From Planctomycetota bacterium (lineage in GTDB: Bacteria; Planctomycetota; UBA1135; GCA-002686595), in assembly GCA_020638875.1 (NCBI GenBank), contig JACKHS010000007.1, positions 1 to 64,000 of the forward strand: 64,000 nt of DNA, given 5' to 3'. The notes beneath the pieces are model-generated. The model ran no database searches, was not told the origin of the DNA, and worked only from the letters and a program-made list of their open reading frames with translations. Made by a program: the position numbers and the translations under genes. The stretch's first letter is position 1, and every line of letters starts with the position of its first letter. Below are positions 15,612 to 24,900 of the stretch, piece after piece.

Positions 15612-18428
15612 TCAGTCTCGCGAGCGCTCGGGCTCGTCGGTCGGGTGTCCGGGGGGCAGGTCGGTGTGCGCGTCCTCGCCGGGCGCGGGCAGGCCCAGGC
15701 GCTCGCGGAACTGCTTGAAGAGCTCGGTCGCGCGCTCGTGCCGCGCGGCCAGGCGTTGGACGTCCTCGAGCAGCAGCGGGTCGATCTCGGCGTCGGGCGA
15801 CTGCAGCTCGGGGTACAGCACGACGAGCTCCTCGAGCGCGTCGATCACGTCGACCTCCATGCGCGCGAGCAGCTTCACCTCGGCCTCGTCCGGCACGAGG
15901 CGGTTCTCGTTGGGCTGCGACGGCTGACCTTGTTGCGGTTGCTGCTGCTCCTGCTCGCGCCGCTGCTGCTCCTGCTTCACGGACTCGATCGCGAAGCGCA
16001 GGTTGCGGCTGATGTCGCTCTGCTGCGCCTGCACGCGCTCGCCGCTCTGGTAGCCGCCGGTCTCGCCGAGGTCGTTCGAGACGCGCTCGAGGTCGCGGCG
16101 CAGGCGGTCGAGCAGCTCGGCGAAGACCAGGCTGCCCTCCTCGGCGACGGCCTTGCGCAGCTCTTCGGTGCGATCGGCGAGGGCCTGCTCCTCGCGCGCG
16201 AGCTTGCGCAGGCGCAGCTTCTGTCCGCGCGAGGGCGCGCGGCCCGGTTCGCGCTCGGCGTCCACCTCGAGCGTCTCCTCGCTCTGCGCCTGGTGCTGCG
16301 TCGCGAGGGCGTCGAGCTCCTCGGCGATCTGGAACAGCACCTCCTCCTGACGCAGCTTCTGGTAGGACTGCTCCTCCTCGGCCAGGTCCTGCATGGCCTC
16401 GTCGAGCTGGCTCTGCACCTCTTGCTGCTGCTGCTCGGCGCCCGAGAGGTCGCCCTGCTGCAGCGACTGCTGCGCCGACTGCGCGGACTGTTGCGCGCCC
16501 TGCAACGACGGCAGCGGCTTCGCCTTCTCGCGCTCCTCGTAGCGCTGCATGAAGTCGTAGAGCTTCTTCTCGATCTCCTCCTGGCGCCGCGCCAGCTCGT
16601 CGGCGCGCTGGCGCTGCTCGTCGGTCTGCGGCGTGACGCCCTGCTGGGCCTCGCGCTGCGCGCGCGAGAGCGCCTCGGTGGCCTCGCGTTGCGACGCGGC
16701 GGCGGCGCCCTGGCGGTTCTCCTGCAGCTCGCTCGCGGCGCGTTGCATGGCCTGCTGCGCGGCTTGCAGGGCCTGCTGCACCGAGGCCTGCGCCTCCTGC
16801 GACAGCGAGGCCTCACCGGCCTGCTGCGCCATCGCCTGGGCTTGCTGCGCGAGCTCGGCCTGCTGCTGCGCGAGCGCCTCGCGCGCGGACGCGTCGCCCG
16901 CCTGCTGCTCGCGCAGCTCCGCCAGCGCGGCGCGCGCCTCGTCGAGCGCGGCCTCGGCGCGTTGCGCCTCCTGCGCGGCCGGGCCCTCGCGCTCCTCGCG
17001 CGCCGCCTGCGCGGCGGCCTGCATCGCGGCCGAGGCCTGCTCGAGCGCCTGCTGCGCGCGCTCGCCCGCGGCGCCGGTCTCGCGCGGCAGGCGCTCGAGC
17101 CCTTCGCTCACCTGGCGCGCGCGCGCGGCGTTCTGATCCTGGCTGGCGCTCAACGCCTGCCCGAGGAACTCGAGCTCGTCGGCGGCCTCGCGCAGCGCGC
17201 GCTCGGCCTCGGCCGTCGCGCTCGCGGCCTGCTCTGGCTCCGCCTCCGCGCGCTCCAGCGCCTCCTGCGCGGCGCGCGCCGCCGCGCTCGCGGCCGGTTG
17301 CGCGCCCTCGGCGGTGGGGGGCAGGGCCTGCGCGGCCTCGGCGCGCGCGGCCTCCGCCGCGCGGCGCGCGCCGGCGCGCCGCGCCAGCTCGGCGGCGAGC
17401 GCTTCGACCTCCGCGGCCGCGCTCGCGCGCTCGGCCGCGTCCTCACCGGCGTTGCGCAGGCGTTCGGCCGCGCGTTCGAGGGCCTCCGCCGAGCGCTGGG
17501 CCTCGCTGTCGCCCGAAGCGCGCGCGTCGCGCGCCTCGCGCGTGCACGCTGTTCGAGCGCGCGCTGCGCCGACGACGCCTCGGCCGCGTCCGTGCCGCGC
17601 GCGTGCGCGCTCGGCCGCCTGTTCGAGCGCCGCGCGGCCCGCGTCGAGCCGCTCGGCGCGCGCCTGCGCGAGGCGCGCCTCCTCGAGCGCGCGCAGCGGC
17701 GCCTGCAGCGCCTCGGCGGCGTCGGGCTGCCAGCCTTCGAGCACGGCGCGGTCGGTGCGCTGGTCGCGCCGCAGCGCGTCGAGCGCGGCCTCGAGCTGCT
17801 CGAGGTCGAGCGCGCCGCTCTGCCGCGCGGAGGTCTCGTTCTCGCGCAGCAGCCGGCGCTGCTCCTCGAGCGCCTTGGCGAGGTCGGCCTCGAGCTGACG
17901 CTGCGCGTCGTTCGAGGCGTCCTGGCGCAGCTGCTCGGTGTCGCGCTCGAGGCTCGCCTCCTCCTCGCGCATGCTGCCGAGCTCCGCGCCGAGCCGCTTC
18001 AGCTCGTCGAGCGACGACTCCAGCTCGTCGAGGTCGGGGCGGTCCATCAGGATCGAGAGCAGCCGCTCGAGGTCGGCGATCACGCGCTCCTGCGTCTGGA
18101 TGGACTGCATGGGCTGGCCCCCGGAGAGCTCCTCGCGCGAGCCGCTCATCAGGAGCTCGAGGCTCGTGCCGCTGGCCTCCGCATCGCCCGTCGTGAGGTG
18201 CGACAGACCGTCGCGCAGGAGCTTGGCCGCGTGCACGCGGCCCTCCGCGTCGAAGCGCTCGGCCAGGCGCTCCATCGAGTCGCGCAGGCGCGCGAGCTTG
18301 CGCGTGAGGAGCTCCTGCTCCTCGACCAGCGAGGCCTGCTCACGGCTCTTCGTGGGCTCCTCCTGCGCGCGCGCGGGCGCGGCGAGCACCAGGCACAGGA
18401 GCAGGGCGGCGGGCGTCATCAGCTTCAT
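15612..18428 (-). CDS. Large exported coiled-coil protein (Ala/Glu/Gln-rich; local frameshift pair)
   Basis: A 938-aa protein with a signal peptide (MKLMTPAALLLCLVLAAPARA) followed by almost continuous heptad-rich helix of Ala, Glu, Gln, Arg and Leu, and a Gln-rich linker (EQQQPQQGQPSQ) before the last ~100 residues (EVKLLARMEVDVIDALEELV). The composition is that of a long periplasmic rod or tether; no catalytic motif is seen. The reading frame appears to leave and return between about 17545 and 17615: in place of the helix the frame gives Gly/Arg-rich residues, while the alternative frame reads TDAAEASSAQRALEQRA, matching its surroundings. Both switch points lie in CG-alternating runs. It is the eighth gene of the operon. 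Confidence 0.75.
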   Translation of the reverse strand: MKLMTPAALLLCLVLAAPARAQEEPTKSREQASLVEEQELLTRKLARLRDSMERLAERFDAEGRVHAAKLLRDGLSHLTTGDAEASGTSLELLMSGSREELSGGQPMQSIQTQERVIADLERLLSILMDRPDLDELESSLDELKRLGAELGSMREEEASLERDTEQLRQDASNDAQRQLEADLAKALEEQRRLLRENETSARQSGALDLEQLEAALDALRRDQRTDRAVLEGWQPDAAEALQAPLRALEEARLAQARAERLDAGRAALEQAAERARARHGRGRGVVGAARARTACTREARDARASGDSEAQRSAEALERAAERLRNAGEDAAERASAAAEVEALAAELARRAGARRAAEAARAEAAQALPPTAEGAQPAASAAARAAQEALERAEAEPEQAASATAEAERALREAADELEFLGQALSASQDQNAARARQVSEGLERLPRETGAAGERAQQALEQASAAMQAAAQAAREEREGPAAQEAQRAEAALDEARAALAELREQQAGDASAREALAQQQAELAQQAQAMAQQAGEASLSQEAQASVQQALQAAQQAMQRAASELQENRQGAAAASQREATEALSRAQREAQQGVTPQTDEQRQRADELARRQEEIEKKLYDFMQRYEEREKAKPLPSLQGAQQSAQSAQQSLQQGDLSGAEQQQQEVQSQLDEAMQDLAEEEQSYQKLRQEEVLFQIAEELDALATQHQAQSEETLEVDAEREPGRAPSRGQKLRLRKLAREEQALADRTEELRKAVAEEGSLVFAELLDRLRRDLERVSNDLGETGGYQSGERVQAQQSDISRNLRFAIESVKQEQQRREQEQQQPQQGQPSQPNENRLVPDEAEVKLLARMEVDVIDALEELVVLYPELQSPDAEIDPLLLEDVQRLAARHERATELFKQFRERLGLPAPGEDAHTDLPPGHPTDEPERSRD

Positions 18429-18443
18429 GCGGTCACCGTGGGA

Positions 18444-20753
18444 CTAGTTGTCCTTGTAGAACTGCCGCGTGCGGTCGAGCAGGTTCTTCTGGCGGTTCAG
18501 GAGGTCGCGCGTGGACGTGAGGATCGACTGGTAGTTGTCCCACTCCGCGAGCAGGCGCAGCAGCTCCTCGAGCGAGACGGCCGCGGCCGACTGCTCGGCG
18601 TCCACCGCGAGCAGGGTGTCGTGCGCGGCCTCGAGGTCGCGCTGGTCCTGCAGCTCGCGCAGCAGCACGACAACGCGCTCACCGTGCAGCTCGCTGAGCT
18701 CGAGCGCGGCGCCCACCATCTCGATCAGGCGGTCGGCGAAGTCCGCGCGGCCGAGCGCGCCCGAGGCCTGCAGGGCCACCAGCTCCTGCCACGGCTCGGC
18801 GTGGAAGCTGCGGTCGACGCGCGCCGACGCGCGCTCGTCGTACGCCTCGAGCAGCGGGCCGGCGCGCTCGTCGAGGCGCGAGTAGAGCATCGCCTCGGTC
18901 ACCGCGCACAGCTCGCGCGTCAGCGCGCGCGCGTCGCCCTGCACGCGCCGAGCTCCGGCCAGCGCGCCCTCGACGGCCGAGGCGTCGGCCGCGGCGGGCT
19001 CGTCGCTCTCCACGCTCGCGATCAGGTCGCGGGTGTAGCCCTGCTTCTCGCGCGCCAGGTCGGCCAGCGCATCGACCTTCGTGCGCACGCGGCCCAGGCG
19101 GTCCTGCACGCGGCGCAGGAACTCGTCGGCGGAGACCACGCGCAGCCGCGTGGGCGCGGAGCGACCCTCCTGCGGTTCGGGCGCGCGGTTGTCCTCGGCG
19201 ACGACGACCAGCTCGAAGACCTCGCCCTCGGTGGGCGGCGCGTCGCCGAAGAGCTCGTTCACCTCGAGGCGCGTCGTGGCCGTCAGCCGCGCGCGCTGCG
19301 CCCGGCCGCCGAGCGCGCCGGGCTCCTCGACGGCGGGCGCCTGGCCGACGAGCGGGTGCACGCGCGGCGCGGCGTCCTGCGCCCCGCGCGCCTGGCTGGT
19401 CCAGGAGAGCAGGCCCAGGCCGAAGTCGTCCGAGACGAGCGCGCGCAGCGGCAGCGCGCCGCCGACCACCGTCTCGACCTCGCCGCGCGCGGGCGCGAGC
19501 AGCTCGACCTCCGGCGCGCGGTCGGGCTCGACGTCGATCGCGAACAGGCCGGGGTCGGGGTTGGTCAGGCCGCCGGCGTCGCGCAGCTCGAAGCGATAGC
19601 GCAGCGTGTGGTCGGCGACGAGCTCGAAGCCGCGGCCGCGCGGGTCGGCCAGCGGGGCCTCGTCGAGGCGTGCGGGGAACGCGCGCGGCTCGAGCGCGAG
19701 CTCGCGATCCTCGGGCAGCAGGCGCGCGACGCCGGTCGTCTCGGGCGGGTCGCTGCGCATCGTCACCACGACGCGCGAGCCGGCCAGCACCTGCACGTCG
19801 CGGTCGAACTCGACGCGCGCGGGCAGGCCGCTGTACGCGGGCGGCTCGATCGCGACCGCGACGCCCACCACGTCGGGCGGCTGCAGCACGTGCAGCGTCA
19901 CCGCGGGCGTGCCGTCGTCGTCGTCGCCGCCGGAGAGCGTGAAGGCCAGATCCTCCTGCACGGAGCGCAGCAGCGTGCGGAACACGTCGCGCCCGGCGCG
20001 GCCGAGCGTCAGCTCCTGTCCGCTCTCGAGCGAGAGCAGGACCTCGTCGGGCATGTCGCCGCGCACGCGCACGAGCACCGGCACGTCGGCGCCGCGCGCG
20101 ACCGCGAGCTCGAGGCGCTCCTCGGAGCTGTGCAGCTCTCCGTCGAGCGGGATCTCGACCACCAGGTGCGTGCGCTGCGGCCACGGCGTGTCGCCGCCGG
20201 CGAAGCGCGCCAGCCAGACCCCCGCGGGTTCGCGCAGCACGCCCAGCACGAGCGCCACCACGGCCGCGACGGCCACGCCGACGCCGAGCGCGCGCCCCGC
20301 GGGGCCGGGGTCGCTCGCGCCGCTGAGCTCGAGCGTCGCCGCGCGCTGCTCGGCCTCGCGCACGACGCGCTCGACCAGCTCGGGCGCGCCCTCGCCGCCG
20401 GGCGCGAGCTCGACCGCGCTGACGAGCAGCTCGTGCAGCTCGGGGTGCGCGCGCTCGAGCAGCACCGCCAGCCCGGCGCGGTCGGGCACGCAGCGCAGGC
20501 GGCGCACGACCTCGCGCCAGAAGACGAAGCTCGGCAGCGCCATGGTCACCGCGAGGTGGACCAGGCGCACGCCCGCGGGCACGTGCAGCGTCCAGTCCAC
20601 CACGAAGGTGAACAGGAGCCAGACGCCCAGCACGAGCAACGTGCGGCCCAGGCCGAACGTCCAGACCTCGCGCACCAGGCGCGCGCGCAGGCGCCCGAGC
20701 AGGCGGTCGAGGTGCGGCGTCGCGAGACGCGGTCCTTGGGACGTGGCGGTCAT
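18444..20753 (-). CDS. DUF4175-like membrane protein
   Basis: A 769-aa protein with two N-terminal transmembrane helices (about residues 34-52, TLLVLGVWLLFTFVVDWTL, and 63-80), a third at about 155-172 (ALGVGVAVAAVVALVLGVL), then a long extracytoplasmic beta-rich region (AVAIEPPAYSGLPARVEF, RVVVTMRSDPPET) and a helical C-terminal third with the stretch TRDLLNRQKNLLDRTRQFYK. The layout matches the large DUF4175-type membrane proteins found beside BatA/VWA genes in planctomycetes. Its helical tail resembles that of the neighbouring coiled-coil protein, which suggests contact between the two. It sits 15 bp before the coiled-coil gene and 8 bp after the prenyltransferase-fold gene. Confidence 0.7.
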   Translation of the reverse strand: MTATSQGPRLATPHLDRLLGRLRARLVREVWTFGLGRTLLVLGVWLLFTFVVDWTLHVPAGVRLVHLAVTMALPSFVFWREVVRRLRCVPDRAGLAVLLERAHPELHELLVSAVELAPGGEGAPELVERVVREAEQRAATLELSGASDPGPAGRALGVGVAVAAVVALVLGVLREPAGVWLARFAGGDTPWPQRTHLVVEIPLDGELHSSEERLELAVARGADVPVLVRVRGDMPDEVLLSLESGQELTLGRAGRDVFRTLLRSVQEDLAFTLSGGDDDDGTPAVTLHVLQPPDVVGVAVAIEPPAYSGLPARVEFDRDVQVLAGSRVVVTMRSDPPETTGVARLLPEDRELALEPRAFPARLDEAPLADPRGRGFELVADHTLRYRFELRDAGGLTNPDPGLFAIDVEPDRAPEVELLAPARGEVETVVGGALPLRALVSDDFGLGLLSWTSQARGAQDAAPRVHPLVGQAPAVEEPGALGGRAQRARLTATTRLEVNELFGDAPPTEGEVFELVVVAEDNRAPEPQEGRSAPTRLRVVSADEFLRRVQDRLGRVRTKVDALADLAREKQGYTRDLIASVESDEPAAADASAVEGALAGARRVQGDARALTRELCAVTEAMLYSRLDERAGPLLEAYDERASARVDRSFHAEPWQELVALQASGALGRADFADRLIEMVGAALELSELHGERVVVLLRELQDQRDLEAAHDTLLAVDAEQSAAAVSLEELLRLLAEWDNYQSILTSTRDLLNRQKNLLDRTRQFYKDN

Positions 20754-20761
20754 GCCGGGGA

Positions 20762-21931
20762 TCAGCGCTGGAAGATGGGCAGGAAGCGGTAGGGGATCTC
20801 GAGGATCAGCACGCCCATCGCGGTGCCGAACGCGGGCCCCGGGCCGGTGCGGTTGGGGAAGGAGCCGTCCTCGTTCTGCATCGAGAGCAGCAGCTCGCGC
20901 ACCTCCTCGAAGTACGGCTCCCAGTACGGGCTACCGACCGTGTACATGGCCTGCACGCCGTAGTAGTGGCCGTACCAGAAGAAGTAGTGGCCGCCCTTGC
21001 GGACGCCTTCGTTCTTGTTGAAGCGCGGCAGCTCGCGCGTGAGGAAGGCGATGCCGCGCTCGATCGCCTCGTCGGAGTAGATGCCGAGGCCGTGCAGCGC
21101 CGTGACGCCGGCGGCGGTCAGCGGGAACGACGAGCGCGAGTAGACGTCCTTCTGGTAGCGGAAGGTGCCGACCTCGGCGCCGGAGAACGCGGGGTGGCCG
21201 TAGCCGAGGCCCTGCTCCTGCGTGACGGCCGAGTCGACGACGTACTGCGCGGCGCGGTCGACGGTGGCCTTCGGCACGCGGATGCCGATGTTGCGCGCGG
21301 CGCGCAGCGCGAGCACCTGGCACACGACGATCGACATGTCCGACTCGGGCGCGAAGGGCTCGTAGCGCCAGCCGCCCTCGCGGTTCTGCGACTCGACGAT
21401 CCAGTCGACGGCCCGCTGCAGCTTCTGGCGCACGTCCTCGCGGCGCGTCGTGCCGTACACCTCGGCCAGGAACAGCGTGGCGAAGGCGTGGCTGTACATG
21501 CGCGTGCGTTGCCGCGTGATGTAGCCGTCGTCCGTCACGCTGTCGAGCACGAACGCGAGGCCCTTCTCGACGCACTCGCCGTACTTGCCGCGCCCGGGCA
21601 GGTGGCCGCCGGCGAGGAAGGCCATGCAGGCCAGCGAGGTCACGCCGACGTGCCCGTTGTTCTCCGAGGTGTAGTTGTAGTCGTTGTTGAGCTTGTAGCC
21701 GATCTTGGCCGTCCAGCTCCCGTCGGCGTTCTGGTGGTCGGCGAGCCAGGCGAGCCCGCGCTCGACCGCGGCGGCCTGCTCGGGCGTCACCACCAGGAGG
21801 TCGCCGTCGGAGGCCGGCGCGGGCACCAGCGGCTCGGGGGCGGGCGGGGCCTGCGCGTGCAGCGCGGGCGCGGCGCCGAGGAGCGCCGCCGTCAGCAGCG
21901 CGGGTCGCAGTCGTCGCACCAGGTCGATCAT
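20762..21931 (-). CDS. Exported prenyltransferase/squalene-cyclase-fold repeat protein (second paralogue)
   Basis: A 389-aa protein with a signal peptide (RRLRPALLTAALLGAAPALHA). Toroid repeats include LADHQNADGSWTAKIG, IVESQNREGGWRYEP and LLSMQNEDGSFPNRTG, typical of the prenyltransferase/squalene-oxidase repeat superfamily. SHAFATLFLAEVYG and SDMSIVVCQVLALRAARN are the conserved inner helices of this protein group in planctomycetes. No cyclase DxDD motif is seen. It is clearly paralogous to 13593-14792, sharing the repeat order and the FQR terminus. ATG overlaps the stop of the preceding gene by four bases. Confidence 0.85.
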   Translation of the reverse strand: MIDLVRRLRPALLTAALLGAAPALHAQAPPAPEPLVPAPASDGDLLVVTPEQAAAVERGLAWLADHQNADGSWTAKIGYKLNNDYNYTSENNGHVGVTSLACMAFLAGGHLPGRGKYGECVEKGLAFVLDSVTDDGYITRQRTRMYSHAFATLFLAEVYGTTRREDVRQKLQRAVDWIVESQNREGGWRYEPFAPESDMSIVVCQVLALRAARNIGIRVPKATVDRAAQYVVDSAVTQEQGLGYGHPAFSGAEVGTFRYQKDVYSRSSFPLTAAGVTALHGLGIYSDEAIERGIAFLTRELPRFNKNEGVRKGGHYFFWYGHYYGVQAMYTVGSPYWEPYFEEVRELLLSMQNEDGSFPNRTGPGPAFGTAMGVLILEIPYRFLPIFQR

Positions 21932-24900
21932 CGCATCACCTCCAGGAGTCCCTTGCCGGCCACGAGCAACGCGCCGCCGACGCCGTGCAGCGTGAGGTCC
22001 ACGACGGAGCCCAGCTTGGGCTCCAGTCGCTGGTTCCCCTGCGGCCGGCCCGTCCGCGCGTCGAGGAAGTAGAGGCGCGTTTCCGACGCGCCGCGGGGCG
22101 GATCCGACGCGCCGCGGCGCGGTTCGTCGGCCAGCGCGAGCGCCAGCGCGACCGAGTTGCGGCCGGTGGCGGGCAGGCGCACCTGCGTGTTGAACAGCTC
22201 GCTGCGCGTCACGCTCAGGCGCTGCGACCAGCGCAGCGCGCCGCTGGGCAGCTCGAGCTGCTGCACGCGCAACTGCTCGCTGCCCTCGAGGAAGGTGCTG
22301 ACGTACAGCCAGGGCTCCTCGAGCTCCACGCGCCGGTCCTGCCCGACGCCGAGCAGCCGGTCCTCACGGCCGAGGCGCAAACCGTTGAGCGCGGCGGTGG
22401 CGCCCAGGCCCACGTGCAGCTCGACGAGCAGGCCCTCGACACCTTCGCGCTCGAAGCCGCTGCGCGCCTGCAGCCACAGGAAGCTGTGACCGCCGTACTG
22501 CACGATGGCGCGCAGCTCGCGCTTCCCGCCGAGCAGCCGGTCGAGGTCGAGGTCCCACGACAGCCCGCCGGTCACGAGGTCGATCGCGACGATGCGGTTG
22601 AGCTCGGGGTTGCGGCCGGCGAGGAACCACGGCACGACCAGCAGGCCGCCCTCGATCCAGGCGCCGCTCGCGGACGCGGTGAGCGCGTTCTGCGGCAGCT
22701 CGAACTCGGCGGCGGGGCGCCCGCTGAACGCGTCGAACACGCGGCCGACGCGGCTGTCGTGGCGCGGCAGCAGCACGATGCGGCCGGAGCCCGCCAGCGG
22801 CGCGCGATCGAACTCGTGCACGTCGAAGACGAAGCTCCAGAGCTCCGCGCCGCCCGCCGCGTCGAGCGCGGTCAGGATGCTCTGCGTGCCGCGCGCGCGG
22901 CTGCGCGTCGTGACGTAGACGAAGCCGTCGGCGGCCGTCAGCGTCTCCACGTCGCCGTCCCGCGAGCTCCACGTCCAGCGCCAGCGCCCGGTCTCGCGAT
23001 CGAGGGCGTAGACCTCCTCGTCGGTCGCGGCGACGAGCTCGCCGGGCAGCAGCACGACCGAGCGCGACCACGACGACGGCTGCACGCGCGCCGGCAGCCC
23101 GATCTCCCACAGGCGCTGCGGCGTGATGCCGCCGACGGAGGCCGGGCTGTACGCGACGAGCGAGGAGGCGCGCCCGCGGTCGCCGACGGTGCGCGCGAAC
23201 AGCAACACGTCGGACGCCTCGGTGCGGCCGTCGCCGACGGGCGGGATGCGACCGAGGTACTCGTGCTCGCCGGGCACCTGCACCTCCGGCAGCGCGTCGG
23301 CCGCGAAGCCGGCGGGCGCGGGCAGCGGCGGCAGCGGTTGCGGACCGAGCGACTCGGCCACCTGCGCGAAGCTGGCGCCGCCGTCGCGCGCCGCGCGCGA
23401 GGGCTGCTCGGGCGCGACCGCGGCCAGCACGCCGTACAGGCTGCGCGCGGCCTGCAGGTTGCCCGCGGCCGCCAGCGACGCGCCGAGGTGGGCGACGAGC
23501 TCGAGCTCGCGCGAGGTGGCGCGCTCGGGCGCCCAGCGCTCGGGCAACCCGGCCAGCGCGTAGTGCGCCACCGCCTGCACGTCGCCCGCGCCGGCCGCCC
23601 AGCCGAGCAGCGTGTCGTACGCGGCGTGCGCGGCGAGCGAGTGGGGGTAGTACTCGGCGACCAGCGCCATCAGCTCCTGGTCCTCGCCGGCCAGCGCCTC
23701 GTCGTAGAGCTCCTGCGCGGCCTCCTCGAAGGGCGCGTACGCCGCGCGGCCGTGGCGCTCGAGCAGCGCCGCGATGTCGGCCGAGGCGCGCTCGCCCAGC
23801 TCGCCGTCGGGCACCTCGCGGTGCGGGTACTCCTCGAGCAGCCGGTGCAGCACCGTGAGCTCGCCCGCGACGTCGCCGTCCGCGGCGAACAGCTCGCGGC
23901 GCTCCAGCGCGGTCCACAGCGGCACCTCCACGTCGACGGTGTCGAAGTCGGCCTCCTCGCCGGCCGCGAGCGGCACGAAGCGCCAGCCCGCCGCGCGGCT
24001 CTCGTCCGCGCGCAGGCGCGTCACGAGCGCGCGGTCGGCGCAGCGCGCGTCGAGCAGGTCGAGCACCTCGCGCTGCGCGGCCTCGTCCTCGCCGCGCACG
24101 AGCTCGTACTCCTCGATCAGCGTGTCGCGCAGCTCGGCCTCGTCCGGCGCGAGCGCGCGCGCCGCGCGCAGCTCGCCGAGCGCGCGGCGCACGTCGGCCA
24201 GGTCGACGAAGACGCGCGCGCGCGCGCGCAGCACGCCGTGCAGCTCGCGCCGCGCGTCCTTGGTCGCGCCGCCGCGCTCCAGGAGGTCCGCGAGCAGCAC
24301 GGCCGCTTCGTCGAGCCAGTCGCGCGCGGCTTCGCTGCGGCCGTCGTCGGCCTCGGCGCGGCCGCGCTGCGCGAGGAGCTGGGCGAGGTAGAGCGCGGGC
24401 TCGGGCGCGTCGGGCGACTCGGCGTGCGCGCGGCGCGCGCGCGCGAAGAGCACGTCCCACTCGAAGTAGCCGTCGAGGTAGCGCGAGTCGAGCGCGTACA
24501 GCGAGCCGCCGTCGGCGAGCAGGTTGCCGCTGCGGCCCGACTGCCACGGCACCGGCTTGCTGCGCCGGCGGCCGCTGGAGAGCTCGATCTCGACGCGCTC
24601 GCCGCGCCACGGCACGACCATGCGGTCGGCGAGCAGCACGGGCCGCGCGTCGGTGGCCTCGTTGCCCGAGAGGTCGCCCGAGGGGAAGCGCCAGGCGAGC
24701 GCGCGCGGGGACTCGGCGGCCAACCCGCCGCGCGCCTCGAGCGCCACCACCGGCCAGGTGCCCAGGTAGACGTGGCGGTCGTCGGCGCCGACGAGCAGGT
24801 CGACGCGCGCGCCGCGCCCGCCGGCGAGGTGCTGGATCCACGCGTACTGCACGGTCCACAGCGGGTCGCCGGTGGCGAGGTCGAGGCCGACCAGGTCGAG

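Noticed and set aside
13593..21931. True hopene/squalene cyclases
   Set aside because: The toroid repeats are present but the catalytic DxDD motif and full ~650-aa length are not.
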